Shown here piece after piece: positions 26,901 to 34,896 of a DNA stretch of 64,000 bases (positions are counted from its first letter, which is position 1; the number at the start of each line of letters is the position of its first letter). The stretch lies in contig NC_135243.1 of assembly GCF_947623445.1 (NCBI RefSeq), positions 18,360,479 to 18,424,478 of the forward strand, read 5' to 3'. Both the position numbers and the translations under genes were made by a program. This DNA comes from Clavelina lepadiformis (taxonomy: Eukaryota > Chordata > Ascidiacea > Aplousobranchia > Clavelinidae). The notes under the pieces are model-generated. The model saw only the letters and a list, made by a program, of their open reading frames with translations. It had not been told where the DNA came from and ran no database searches.

Positions 26901-29544
26901 TATGGTCGTAGGCGATTTCAAAAGAAAGAAAATGGCCTTTTCAATTATAATTCGATTGCATAGGAAATTCAAAAACGCAAACAGTTGCTATAACTTTCAT
27001 TGAAATATACAGCATGACTAAAATGCTTACAACACCCGGTATTTCCAGGCGGTCACCCATCCAAGTACTAACCGGGCCCGAGGTTGCTTAACTTCCGAGA
27101 TCGAACGAGATCGGGTCTACTCAACCTGGTATGGTCGTAGGCAGTTACAAAAGAAAGAAAATGGCCTTTTCAATTATAATTCGATTGCATAGGAAATTCA
27201 AAAACGCAAACAATTGCTATAAATTTCATTGAAGTATACAGCATGACTAAAATGCTAACAACACCCAGTATTCCCAGGCGGTCACCCATCCAAGTACTAA
27301 CCGGGCCCGAGGTTGCTTAACTTCCGAGATCGAACGAGATCGGGTCTACTCAACCTGGTATGGTCGTAGGCGATTTCAAAAGAAAGAAAATGGCCTTTTC
27401 AATTATAATTCGATTGCATAGGAAATTCAAAAACGCAAACAGTTGCTATAAATTTCATTCAAATATACAGCATGACTAAAATGCTTACATTACCCGGTAT
27501 TCCCAGGCGGTCACCCATCCAAGTACTAACCGGGCCCGAGGTTGCTTAACTTCCGAGATCGAACGAGATCGGGTCTACTCAACCTGGTATGGTCGTAGGC
27601 GATTTCAAAAGAAAGAAAATGGCCTTTTCAATTATAATTCGATTGCATAGGAAATTCAAAAACGCAAACAATTGCTATAAATTTCATTGAAGTATACAAC
27701 ATGACTAAAATGCTTACAACACCCAGTATTCCCAGGCGGTCACCCATCCAAGTACTAACCGGACCCGAGGTTGCTTAACTTCCGAGATCGAACGAGATCG
27801 GGTCTACTCAAACTGGTATGGTCGTAGGCGATTTCAAAAGAGAGAAAATGGCCTTTTTAATTATAATTCGATTGCATAGAAAATTCAAAATGGCAAACAA
27901 TTGCTATAAATTTCATTCAAATATACAGCATGACTAAAATGCTTACAACACCCGGTATTCCCAGGCGGTCACCCATCCAAGTACTAACCGGGCCCGAGGT
28001 TGCTTAACTTCCGAGATCGAACGAGATCGGGTCTACTCAACCTGGTATGGTCGTAGGCGATTTCAAAAGAAAAAAAATGGCCTTTTCAATTATAATTCGA
28101 TTGCATATAGGAAATTCAAAAACGCAAACAGTTGCTATAACTTTCATTGAAATATACAGCGTGACTAAAATGCTTACAACACCCGGTATTCCCAGGCGGT
28201 CACCCATCCAAGTACTAACCGGGCCCGAGGTTGCTTAACTTCCGAGATCGAACGAGATCGGGTCTACTCAACCTGGTATGGTCGTAGGCGATTTCAAAAG
28301 AAAGAAAATGGCCTTTTCAATTATAATTCGATTGCATAGGAAATTCAAAAACGCAAACAGTTGCTATAAATTTCATTGAAATATACAGCATGACTAAAAT
28401 GCTTACAACACCCGGTATTCCCAGGCGGTCACCCAACCAATTACTAACCGGGCCCGAGGTTGCTTAACTTCCGAGATCGAACGAGATCGGGTCTACTCAA
28501 CCTGGTATGGTCGTAGGCAGTTTCAAAAGAAAGAAAATGGCCTTTTCAATTATAATTCGATTGCATAGGAAATTCAAAAACGCAAACAGTTGCTATAAAT
28601 TTCATTGAAATATACAGCATGACTAAAATGCTTACAACACCCGGTATTCCCAGGCGGTCACCCATCCAAGTACTAACCGGGCCCGAGGTTGCTTAACTTC
28701 CGAGATCGAACGAGATCGGGTCTACTCAACCTGGTATGGTCGTAGGCGATTTTAAACGAAAGAAAATGGCCTTTTCAATTATAATTCGATTGCATAGGAA
28801 ATTCAAAAACGCAAACAGTTGCTATAAATTTCATTGAAATATACAGCATGACTAAAATGCTTACTTTACCCGGTATTCCCAGGCGGTCACCCATCCAAGT
28901 ACTAACCGGGCCCGAGGTTGCTTAACTTCCGAGATCGAACGAGATCGGGTCTACTCAACCTGGTATGGTCTTAGGCGATTTCAAAAGAAAGAAAATGGCC
29001 TTTTCAATTATAATTCGATTGCATAGGTAATTCAAAAACGCAAACAGTTGCAATAAATTTAATTGAAATATACAGCATGACTAAAATGCTTACAACACCC
29101 GGAATTCCCAGGCGGTCACCCATCCAAGTACTAACCGGGCCCGAGGTTGCTTAACTTCCGAGATCGAACGAGATCGGGTCTACTCAACCTGGTATGGTCG
29201 TAGGCGTTTTCAAAAGAAAGAAAATGGCCTTTTCAATTATAATTCGATTGAATAGGAAATTCAAAAACGCAAAAAATTGCTATAAATTTGATTGAAATAT
29301 ACAGCATGACTAAAATGCTTACAACACCCGGTATTCCCAGGCGGTCACCCATCCAAGTTCTAACCGTGCCCGACGTTGCTTAACTTCCGAGATCGAACGA
29401 GATCGGGTCTACTCAACCTGGTATGGTCGTAGGCGGTTTCAAAAGAAAGAAAATGGCTTTTTCAATTATAATTCGATTGCATAGGAAAATCAAAAACGCA
29501 AACAGTTGCTATAAATTTCATTGAAATATACAGCATGACTAAAA

Positions 29545-29613
29545 TGCTTACATTACCCGGTATTCCCAGGCGGTCACCCATCCAAGTACTAACCGGGCCC
29601 GAGGTTGCTTAAC

Positions 29614-29616
<3 letters not shown>
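29545..29616 (-). pseudogene. 5S rRNA 3' part cut by LINE copy 1
   Basis: Only nt 48-119 of the 5S gene remain, directly following the poly-A tail of LINE copy 1 on the minus strand. Because the insertion duplicated nt 48-64, box A is restored here, so this remnant still holds the complete internal control region (box A, IE, box C) and the TTTT terminator. Pol III could in principle start about 47 nt upstream, inside the LINE 3' end. It carries the ACATTACC class of 3' end on the plus strand. Confidence 0.9.
29600..29616. repeat. Target site duplication, LINE copy 1, 3' side
   Basis: The 17-bp sequence cgaggttgcttaacttc occurs here and at 34815-34831, on the two sides of LINE copy 1. On the gene strand it is 5S nt 48-64, that is, box A. 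The last two bases could also be accidental, since copy 2 shares only 15 bp. Confidence 0.8.

Positions 29617-29643
<27 letters not shown>
29617..29643 (-). other. Poly-A tail of LINE copy 1
   Basis: A run of 27 T on the plus strand (A on the element strand) joins the LINE 3' end to 5S nt 48. It is the mark of target-primed reverse transcription from a polyadenylated RNA. Copy 2 has a run of the same length. Confidence 0.95.
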
Positions 29644-29647
<4 letters not shown>

Positions 29648-29659
29648 CTTTCATGGGTT
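29644..29659 (-). promoter_or_regulatory. 3'-terminal stem-loop of the LINE (copy 1)
   Basis: On the element strand AACCCATGAAAGGGTT forms a 5-bp stem (AACCC/GGGTT) with a 6-nt loop directly before the poly-A. LINE reverse transcriptases often recognise a 3' structure of their RNA, so this is a candidate recognition element. It is short and the role is unproven. Confidence 0.4.
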
Positions 29660-29756
29660 TTTACACGACAATACACGATCAATACACTAAAACAATATTC
29701 GATATGCAATACACTTATGTACATAAATACTTCTTTTGATACTGTCACAATCGAAA

Positions 29757-30677
29757 TTAATTTGAGCACATACTATTCCAAAGGGTTTGCGTTACTGAGT
29801 TGTGAACACTTGTCTGGCGACTTTTCTCTGCGCTATTGCGCGCTTTTGACATGGCTTTTATTCTGTTTATCACCTCTTGATAGAGAAACGGTTCTTGTTC
29901 GAAAATCACTTTGTTCCTAGATAGCCATATGCAGTACCTTGAAATGCTTAACAATAATATTGTTGCATTTAAATTGGTTTCGCAAACACAAAGTTGTTTT
30001 AGTGAACTCAAGTCCAAGGCAATACACATTTGTGGAGAAACTTTCGGCATCAAAACACCACTGATGTTAAATATTATCACGTTTACATAATCCCATATGG
30101 GTTGTATACATACACAATCGTAAAACAAATGATATACATCTTCATCATGAAGGTCACATAATGGGCATCTTGATGTTTTTTGTATACGTGCTATGCGCTC
30201 ATTAATACATAAGGGTAGCACATTCCATACCATCTTGTAACCAAAAGTTTTTAAATAATTTGGTAGTACCTTATTGTGAATGCCAGTCCACATGTTTTGC
30301 ATATTTATGGAGAACATAGATACTAGTACTTGTGCATTTCTCTCGTTTACAATTCTCCTGTAAATTTGTTTGGTTGTCTTTTCAGCAATTTCATCTATGG
30401 TAATGCTGTAACGTTTCAGGATATCAACTACGTTGCTATAATATGACGTGGGTTGTGTAGCATGCAGCACAGAATTATTTACAGGCATTGCCAGCATATT
30501 ACACAAAGTAAAGCCAATGTAATATTCAAGGAAATACAGCGGTAAGTGTATGCTGTTATTTTGCTTTCGATCGTTGTAATATTTCTTAACAACTTTTAAC
30601 TTCAAGATATCTAAATACAGTGGGATGTCAATAAAGTCGTATCCACCGTTTTCCCTGGTTTTACTTATCGTTTCCAT
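29757..30677 (-). CDS. LINE ORF2 C-terminal part (CCHC domain), frame-shifted
   Basis: This 306-residue frame continues ORF2 in another reading frame. It begins METISKTRENGGYDFIDIPL, which resembles the post-RT segment of Tx1/L1 ORF2 with its GG and DI signature. The same frame is open for some codons before this ATG, so the Met is probably not a true start. A C-terminal zinc-knuckle-like motif C-x2-C-x8-H-x4-C lies at C171, C174, H183 and C188 of this frame; in L1-group elements this region binds RNA and is needed for retrotransposition. With the upstream part the protein would be about 1150 residues, normal for the clade. The upstream frame ends in TAA just two bases before this ATG. The boundary is explained by loss of one T in a run at 30699-30702, present in both LINE copies. 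Re-initiation or frameshifting is possible but unproven. Confidence 0.8.
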   Translation of the reverse strand: METISKTRENGGYDFIDIPLYLDILKLKVVKKYYNDRKQNNSIHLPLYFLEYYIGFTLCNMLAMPVNNSVLHATQPTSYYSNVVDILKRYSITIDEIAEKTTKQIYRRIVNERNAQVLVSMFSINMQNMWTGIHNKVLPNYLKTFGYKMVWNVLPLCINERIARIQKTSRCPLCDLHDEDVYHLFYDCVCIQPIWDYVNVIIFNISGVLMPKVSPQMCIALDLSSLKQLCVCETNLNATILLLSISRYCIWLSRNKVIFEQEPFLYQEVINRIKAMSKARNSAEKSRQTSVHNSVTQTLWNSMCSN

Positions 30678-30679
30678 GT

Positions 30680-33205
30680 TTAATCTTGCACCAGTGCTAA
30701 AACATAATTTTCAACAATTTTGCGTACATTTCGGCGCTGCTGAAGCGCAAGATCATACACTCTAGAACCATACACAAAAATGGGCAATAATAGTGTTTTT
30801 ACAATTAGCGATTTTCCATCATACGTCGATCTAAATTTTGAGAAATTCGATACCTTCAAACGCATGCTACGCACCTTGTTTTCGAGCCAGTCAGTAATTG
30901 CCTGAGGTTTACCATAAGGAACGTTCAAAACATTTATCGAATCGACCCAGGAAAGCGTGGGAAGCTGAGAGTTTTTGCTTTGCTTCCTACCTAGTTTCAA
31001 AGCCGTTACTTTACTGAAGTTCACTTTTATTCCCGTCGCTGTAAGGTATTCACCTAATACAAAAAAGGCTTGTGACACCGATTGTTCATCTTGGAGGACC
31101 AAGGTTGTATCATCAGCGTATGCTATAGTTTTCACAACTTTACCGCCTGAAGCTGGTAGATGTAAACCTTGTATAGCTGTATTTTTGTTTAAAGCAATTA
31201 TAACCGGCTCCATTGCTAACAGGAACAAATACAAACTTAATGGATCTCCTTGTCGTAAACCGCGTTCGACGCGAAAATCTGCCCCTATGTGCCCATTGAT
31301 CATTACACATGTCTGATTATTTATCAGCGTAGTTGTAATCATTTTCGTAAAAATTTCACCAACCCCGAATTTTTTCAGAATTTCAGCCAAGAATTCATGG
31401 TCGACGCAGTCAAAAGCTTTGTAGATGTCAAGAGATACAATGTATCCATCGGTGTTTCGATTTTTAATATATTCAATACAGTCTCTAAGCAGCGCTGTTC
31501 CATCGTTTATATCTCTGCCACCCACAGCAAACTGCGTGTCATTGATAAGTTTTGGTACAAAGCTTTTCAATCGTAATGTCATCATTTTGCTAAATATCTT
31601 ATAATCGACATTCAGTAATGTTATCGGTCGATAATTTTTTATATCAGTCCGTTCGCCTTTCTTAAATATCAGAGTTATCAATCCCCGAGTCAACTCGGCG
31701 GGTGGTTGTGATTCAGCAAAAAACTCTTTCGCTACTTCAATCAGCGTGTCGCCTACAAGGCTCCAGAACGTTTTGTAGAATTCTATGCTTAAGCCATCGA
31801 GCCCCGGTGTTTTACCATTTTTCATGGATTTAACGGCGAAAAGCATCTCGTCCTTAGTTACTTCTAGATCTAAGGTCTCTGTGGTGTCTCTATCTATTTT
31901 TTGTTCAATATCCTGTAGGAACGCGCTTTGTCTCCGTTTGTCAAGTTTTTGTTTCGAGTATAAGGTTTTATAAAAATCAGTCGCAACGTCTAGTTTTTCT
32001 TTCGGCGTGTTTGCTTCAATGTTTTGATTTGTGCGCAGCGACTCGATGTAGGTCGCTCTATGATGTTCTTTCAGCTTGCGGTAGAAAAACTTTGTCGGGC
32101 GATCTCCGTAGTCAAGTTCATTTGCATGAGCAATTATTCTAATTTTCTTTCGTTGTTCTTTGTGGATAGTAATTAGTTCGGCTTTTGTTTTGCGAAACTC
32201 TGTCATGACTTTTTTGCCTTCATTTAAGTCTTGGCGCAACTCATTGAGGCTTGCGTTTAATTCGTGTTCTCGCTGATTCTTTTTTTGGTGAATTCGCTTC
32301 GAGTGTTTCTGCACCAGTTCTCTTATTCGGTACTTTGTATCAATCCACCAATCGAGTTTATTTTTGTAAAGAACTTGCAGACTTTTATAATCATGCCAGC
32401 TTTCTTTTAATTCTTGAGTAAGGTCTTCATTTTCGTAAACGGTGACATTGTTTTTCCAGTAGCCATTGCCGTAGTTTCTGGAAATGTTTAATTTGATATC
32501 AACGTGAATCGCATCGTGATCACTTACAGCGCAAGGTTCGATGACATGATTAATGTGCGTGAGCTCGTCTGAACCGTAAAAGCGGTCCAGCCTTGAGTGC
32601 GCTTCGTTGCCATGCCAAGTAAAATCTTTTCCGTTCGGTCGTGATAATCTATAGAGGTCTTTCAATCCGTAGGTTTCGCACAAATCCTTCAGGGACTTCG
32701 ACTCATACCGTTTAACTTGGTGCGCCATAAATTTATTGCGATCTTTTAGTCGGTCGTCGACGCAGTTGAAATCCCCCGCCAACAGTGTTGGTAATTTACA
32801 GTGCACATAAGGATATATGCCGTCATAAAACCGATCTTGCGTGTTGCATTCGTTGCCACTTCCGCGTACTGGTGCGTAAACGTTTACAATGTGCATACTT
32901 TCGCCAAAAACACTAATATCCGCGGCTAATACTCTCCCAAAGTTGTCAAAATTTACGCTTTTAACCTCTATATGCTTGTTATTTATTAGTATAGCCAGGC
33001 CTCTTGATTGCGTGTTTCCTGAATTCCACAGCGCACGCTTACCCCATTCTTTTGTCCACTGTATTTCGTCCCCCGGGCTAGAGTGCGTTTCTTGTAACAA
33101 GGCAACGTCAACGTTTTTGGTGCGTAGCAAGTCATAAACGAAGGCGCGTTTGTCTTGCTTTCGCAATCCATTACAATTAACACTGAGAATACGTAGAAGA
33201 AACAT
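30680..33205 (-). CDS. LINE ORF2: EEP endonuclease and reverse transcriptase
   Basis: This 841-residue protein nicks the 5S target and copies the LINE RNA there. Residues 1-235 are an exonuclease/endonuclease/phosphatase domain: N10, E39 in QETH, D145 and N147 in GDFN, and S228-D229-H230 are the expected catalytic residues, and RLDRFY is at 205-210. Residues about 290-380 are charged and helical. The RT spans about 440-770, with TPGLDG at 466, D593 in SLDIYKAFD, RQGDPLS at 651 and the YADD box at 696-699. The ATG at 33205 has A at -3 and follows the ORF1 stop by 57 nt. The frame ends after residue 841, where the family continues into a thumb and CCHC region, now in the next frame at 29757-30677. 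Relative to copy 2 it differs at residues 9, 136 and 220 only. All key catalytic residues seem intact. Confidence 0.93.
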   Translation of the reverse strand: MFLLRILSVNCNGLRKQDKRAFVYDLLRTKNVDVALLQETHSSPGDEIQWTKEWGKRALWNSGNTQSRGLAILINNKHIEVKSVNFDNFGRVLAADISVFGESMHIVNVYAPVRGSGNECNTQDRFYDGIYPYVHCKLPTLLAGDFNCVDDRLKDRNKFMAHQVKRYESKSLKDLCETYGLKDLYRLSRPNGKDFTWHGNEAHSRLDRFYGSDELTHINHVIEPCAVSDHDAIHVDIKLNISRNYGNGYWKNNVTVYENEDLTQELKESWHDYKSLQVLYKNKLDWWIDTKYRIRELVQKHSKRIHQKKNQREHELNASLNELRQDLNEGKKVMTEFRKTKAELITIHKEQRKKIRIIAHANELDYGDRPTKFFYRKLKEHHRATYIESLRTNQNIEANTPKEKLDVATDFYKTLYSKQKLDKRRQSAFLQDIEQKIDRDTTETLDLEVTKDEMLFAVKSMKNGKTPGLDGLSIEFYKTFWSLVGDTLIEVAKEFFAESQPPAELTRGLITLIFKKGERTDIKNYRPITLLNVDYKIFSKMMTLRLKSFVPKLINDTQFAVGGRDINDGTALLRDCIEYIKNRNTDGYIVSLDIYKAFDCVDHEFLAEILKKFGVGEIFTKMITTTLINNQTCVMINGHIGADFRVERGLRQGDPLSLYLFLLAMEPVIIALNKNTAIQGLHLPASGGKVVKTIAYADDTTLVLQDEQSVSQAFFVLGEYLTATGIKVNFSKVTALKLGRKQSKNSQLPTLSWVDSINVLNVPYGKPQAITDWLENKVRSMRLKVSNFSKFRSTYDGKSLIVKTLLLPIFVYGSRVYDLALQQRRNVRKIVENYVLALVQD

Positions 33206-33262
33206 AATAACCGATAACGTAAGGTATCTAAAACCGGAAAAAACGAATACAATAATTACTAT

Positions 33263-34720
33263 TTAAATATAATCTTTAATCCCTTCAATACTCTCACATG
33301 TGTATTTATATCCACAATTACAAAAGTATGATTGAGAGGGGCTTATGGCCTTACAAACCACCTCTTCACAGTCACAATGTATAACACACAAATTGCATTC
33401 TGTGTTCACACATTTGCCTTGTGTTCTAATAGGGGGTATTAGGTTGTAGCTCTTACATAAACACTCACACAATGAAGCATTACAGGTTGCACATTCAACA
33501 AAGTTCTCACCATACTCTGATACATGAGTGTGTGCTTTACAGCAAGATAGGTATTTTAATTCACTTTGACACACATCACAAGGAAAGTCATGCATGTTTC
33601 CTTCTGGAATTATCTGTTTAATTCTGTCATTACAGGTATTTATTACTATATAATCTTCAGGGCATTTACTACATTTCCATTTCCTGCACTCATCCAAGAT
33701 ATGTTCTTCATTGTTACATGTTAGACATTTGACTATGTATGTATTATCATTATGGCTAACCTTTGTGCAAGGCTCCTCAGATGCCTCATCTGGAGAGGGT
33801 CTTTTCCTGTCACTCCTCCTCTCAGTATTCGTTTCTATTGAGTTGTCTTCATTCATATGTACTTCTGTTAGATTGTTTTCTGTCATGTCAAACCAGTCCC
33901 TAGGTTGTTCTTCCCCTTTCTTTGTGGTTGCTGTATCAGGTTCATTGCTGTCATTGTTCTTTCCATCTTCAGTATTGTCCTTGTTTGTGTTCATTATAGA
34001 ATTTTCATGGTTTTCTTCATTGTGAGTGTGGCCAGGTGATTGGTGTCTAGTGAGAGGGTTTCTATAATAATCCATACCTCTTCTGGGGTTTGGCTGATTG
34101 TTCTCTTCCAGCGGGGGGTATTCAGAGTTATTTTTGGCAGGACAGTTGATGTGTTTGTGTCCTGGTTTGTTGCAGTACTGGCATGTTGCCAACTGTCCAT
34201 GGTATTTGACTAGTAGTTCTTCCCCAAGAATATTTAAATAGCTTGGTATTGGTGTTTGATCCAGTTCATCTTTAGCCATTTCCATAATATAAACACCACT
34301 GAACAAAGCCTTTGCATCTTTTTTTGGGAAACATTTAATGATTTTACCATGATTTTCTTCTAAGAATGATTTCAAGGCTTCAATAGGAAATGGTGTAGGA
34401 ATCCAAGATATATGAACATATACCTTATCCGGTTCATACAGCTTTAGGTACCGAATTTCTTCAAGATTAAGAAGTTTTTTATGTAAATCCAGAACATGCT
34501 CTCTCGACTTGCAGGTAATATCGATATTGCCACCTTTCTTCTCCACTAGGCCAACGAGTAATTTTAAAAAAAAGTTAATCTTTTCAAAAATTTTCCAAAG
34601 GTCTTCCCTTTTGGTACCATAAGATACTCTAAACGTTAGGCAATTTGGCCTTGCATACTCCATAGGTCTTAACTTCTTCATAACTTTGTCCGAATAAGAA
34701 ACGGGTTTACTTTCTGCCAT
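33263..34720 (-). CDS. LINE ORF1: RRM-like, CCHC and Cys-rich protein
   Basis: This 485-residue protein is the presumed RNA-binding, RNP-forming partner of ORF2. Residues about 25-100 and 100-175 look like RRM-type folds; VHISWIPTPF and the segment ending LVKYHGQLATC are typical of the second. A zinc knuckle C180-x2-C183-x4-H188-x4-C193 follows. Residues about 195-325 are polar, rich in N, E, T and S, probably disordered. Residues 332-475 hold over 20 cysteines in CxxC and CxC pairs, a putative zinc-binding domain that I do not recall from standard Tx1 ORF1 proteins. The ATG at 34720 has G at -3 and +4, a fair context, and is 94 bp from the element 5' end. Copy 2 differs at residues 14, 51 and 97. 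There is no membrane segment or signal peptide. Confidence 0.9.
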   Translation of the reverse strand: MAESKPVSYSDKVMKKLRPMEYARPNCLTFRVSYGTKREDLWKIFEKINFFLKLLVGLVEKKGGNIDITCKSREHVLDLHKKLLNLEEIRYLKLYEPDKVYVHISWIPTPFPIEALKSFLEENHGKIIKCFPKKDAKALFSGVYIMEMAKDELDQTPIPSYLNILGEELLVKYHGQLATCQYCNKPGHKHINCPAKNNSEYPPLEENNQPNPRRGMDYYRNPLTRHQSPGHTHNEENHENSIMNTNKDNTEDGKNNDSNEPDTATTKKGEEQPRDWFDMTENNLTEVHMNEDNSIETNTERRSDRKRPSPDEASEEPCTKVSHNDNTYIVKCLTCNNEEHILDECRKWKCSKCPEDYIVINTCNDRIKQIIPEGNMHDFPCDVCQSELKYLSCCKAHTHVSEYGENFVECATCNASLCECLCKSYNLIPPIRTQGKCVNTECNLCVIHCDCEEVVCKAISPSQSYFCNCGYKYTCESIEGIKDYI

Positions 34721-34814
34721 AACTTTCGATCATTCAGAGCACTCAAGTGCAAATATTTAACAATATAAGCCGGCGAAATGGGTGGCTAACCCAAAATATT
34801 CAACCAGATTTCCA
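34721..34814 (-). promoter_or_regulatory. LINE 5' UTR (copy 1)
   Basis: Ninety-four bases separate the element 5' end (TGGAAATCTGG) from the ORF1 ATG. This is very short for an autonomous LINE with its own promoter. On the element strand there is a TTTT at 34793-34796, about 20 nt inside, which could stop a Pol III transcript entering from upstream. I see no clear Pol II promoter motif; co-transcription from the host locus is likely by analogy with other RNA-gene-specific LINEs. Confidence 0.55.
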
Positions 34815-34849
34815 CGAGGTTGCTTAACTTCCGAGATCGAACGAGATCC
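34815..34849 (-). pseudogene. 5S rRNA fragment (nt 30-64) 5' of LINE copy 1
   Basis: These 35 bases match 5S nt 30-64 (GGATCTCGTTCGATCTCGG and the box A stretch) and adjoin the LINE 5' end. An ordinary insertion would leave 5S nt 1-64 here; nt 1-29 are missing and replaced by tRNA-Trp sequence. The part 34815-34831 is the second copy of the target duplication. CGTTCGATCTC (34833-34843) resembles a tRNA B box (GGTTCGANTCC, 8 of 11). Confidence 0.88.
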
Positions 34850-34896
34850 AACCTTCTAATCTGAAGTCAGACGCGCTACCGTTGCGCCACGGAGTC
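34850..34896 (-). pseudogene. tRNA-Trp 5' part (47 nt) fused to 5S, copy 1
   Basis: The minus strand reads GACTCCGTGGCGCAACGG, then GTAGCGCGTCTGACTTCAGA and TTAGAAGGTT, closely matching animal tRNA-Trp through the variable loop. The acceptor 5' strand, D arm, anticodon arm and variable loop are present; the T arm and acceptor 3' strand are absent, replaced by 5S nt 30 onward. The A box TGGCGCAACGG is at 34879-34889. The anticodon loop here reads CTTCAGA (anticodon TCA), while copy 2 has CTCCAGA (CCA, normal for Trp). It cannot form a tRNA. The 14 bases before it (34897-34910) are shared with copy 2. Confidence 0.88.

Larger units (their letters stand above)
17534..28050. repeat. Tandem duplication of a 23-unit (5258 bp) block
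   Basis: The blocks about 17534-22791 and 22792-28050 match at a constant shift of 5258 bp (23 units less the net effect of small indels). Markers include atatgcagc at about 18092 and 23350, the 10-bp-deleted 5S gene at 18570 and 23828, ctgagatcg near 19089 and 24347, and aaaagagagaaaatgg near 22577 and 27835. The match ends near 28058, where the unit types diverge. The high identity implies a recent duplication or an assembly repeat. Confidence 0.8.
1..29616 (-). rRNA. 5S rRNA tandem gene array 1 (about 130 genes)
   Basis: This is a head-to-tail array of 5S rRNA genes, all on the minus strand, with a unit of 229 bp (119 bp gene, 110 bp spacer). The n-th gene begins about 229 bp after the previous one; the first lies at 22-140 and the last, cut by a LINE, ends at 29616. 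Dividing the distance by the period gives about 130 copies. The 5S identity rests on the conserved core GGTTAGTACTTGGATGGG, GACCGCCTGGGAATACC and the box A stretch AGTTAAGCAACC. 5S RNA is made by RNA polymerase III with TFIIIA and joins the large ribosomal subunit. Units differ by scattered substitutions and a few indels, and variants recur in multi-unit blocks. No other gene lies in this stretch; short open frames here are chance readings of the repeat. Confidence 0.97.
29617..34814 (-). mobile_element. LINE copy 1, Tx1-clade, 5S-specific (Mutsu-like)
   Basis: This is a near full-length non-LTR retrotransposon of about 5.2 kb on the minus strand, in the same orientation as the 5S genes. In order: 5' UTR of 94 bp, ORF1, 57-bp gap, ORF2 in two frames, 3' UTR of about 113 bp with a terminal stem-loop, and a poly-A of 27. 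It lies between direct repeats of 5S nt 48-64. The ORF2 order (EEP endonuclease, RT with YADD, CPLC-x8-H-x4-C) and ORF1 (RRM-like plus CCHC) are those of the L1/Tx1 group. The Tx1 clade contains families specific for RNA genes, and Mutsu of zebrafish inserts in 5S genes. Membership of Mutsu itself is inference from the target. The single interruption in ORF2 would make this copy defective unless frames are joined in translation. Confidence 0.9.

Noticed and set aside
28047-28238. 63-residue open frame inside array 1
   Set aside because: It reads through 5S gene and spacer in the antisense direction, and exists only because of small indels in one unit. No protein features.
1-29616. CRISPR array or satellite DNA
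   Set aside because: The 229-bp unit is a 5S gene plus spacer, with promoter and terminator, on one strand; period and content do not fit CRISPR, and it is not anonymous satellite.
29548-29769. 73-residue frame ending in a lysine run, and its twin at 45937
   Set aside because: The lysines are the LINE poly-A tail and the rest is 3' UTR and 5S; not a gene.
30675-30710. Classical -1 programmed frameshift site in ORF2
   Set aside because: The stretch TATGTTTTAGC does not form a proper X-XXY-YYZ heptamer in the ORF2 frame; a lost T explains the break more simply. Kept only as a low-probability alternative.
29717-33137. Several 62-113 residue plus-strand frames in LINE copy 1 (and the same in copy 2)
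   Set aside because: They are antisense shadows of ORF1 and ORF2 with no recognisable domains.
34566-34573. LINE transcribed in full by Pol III from the tRNA hybrid
   Set aside because: TTTT lies 20 nt inside the element, and copy 1 has an eight-T run early in ORF1, so a 5-kb Pol III transcript is unlikely.
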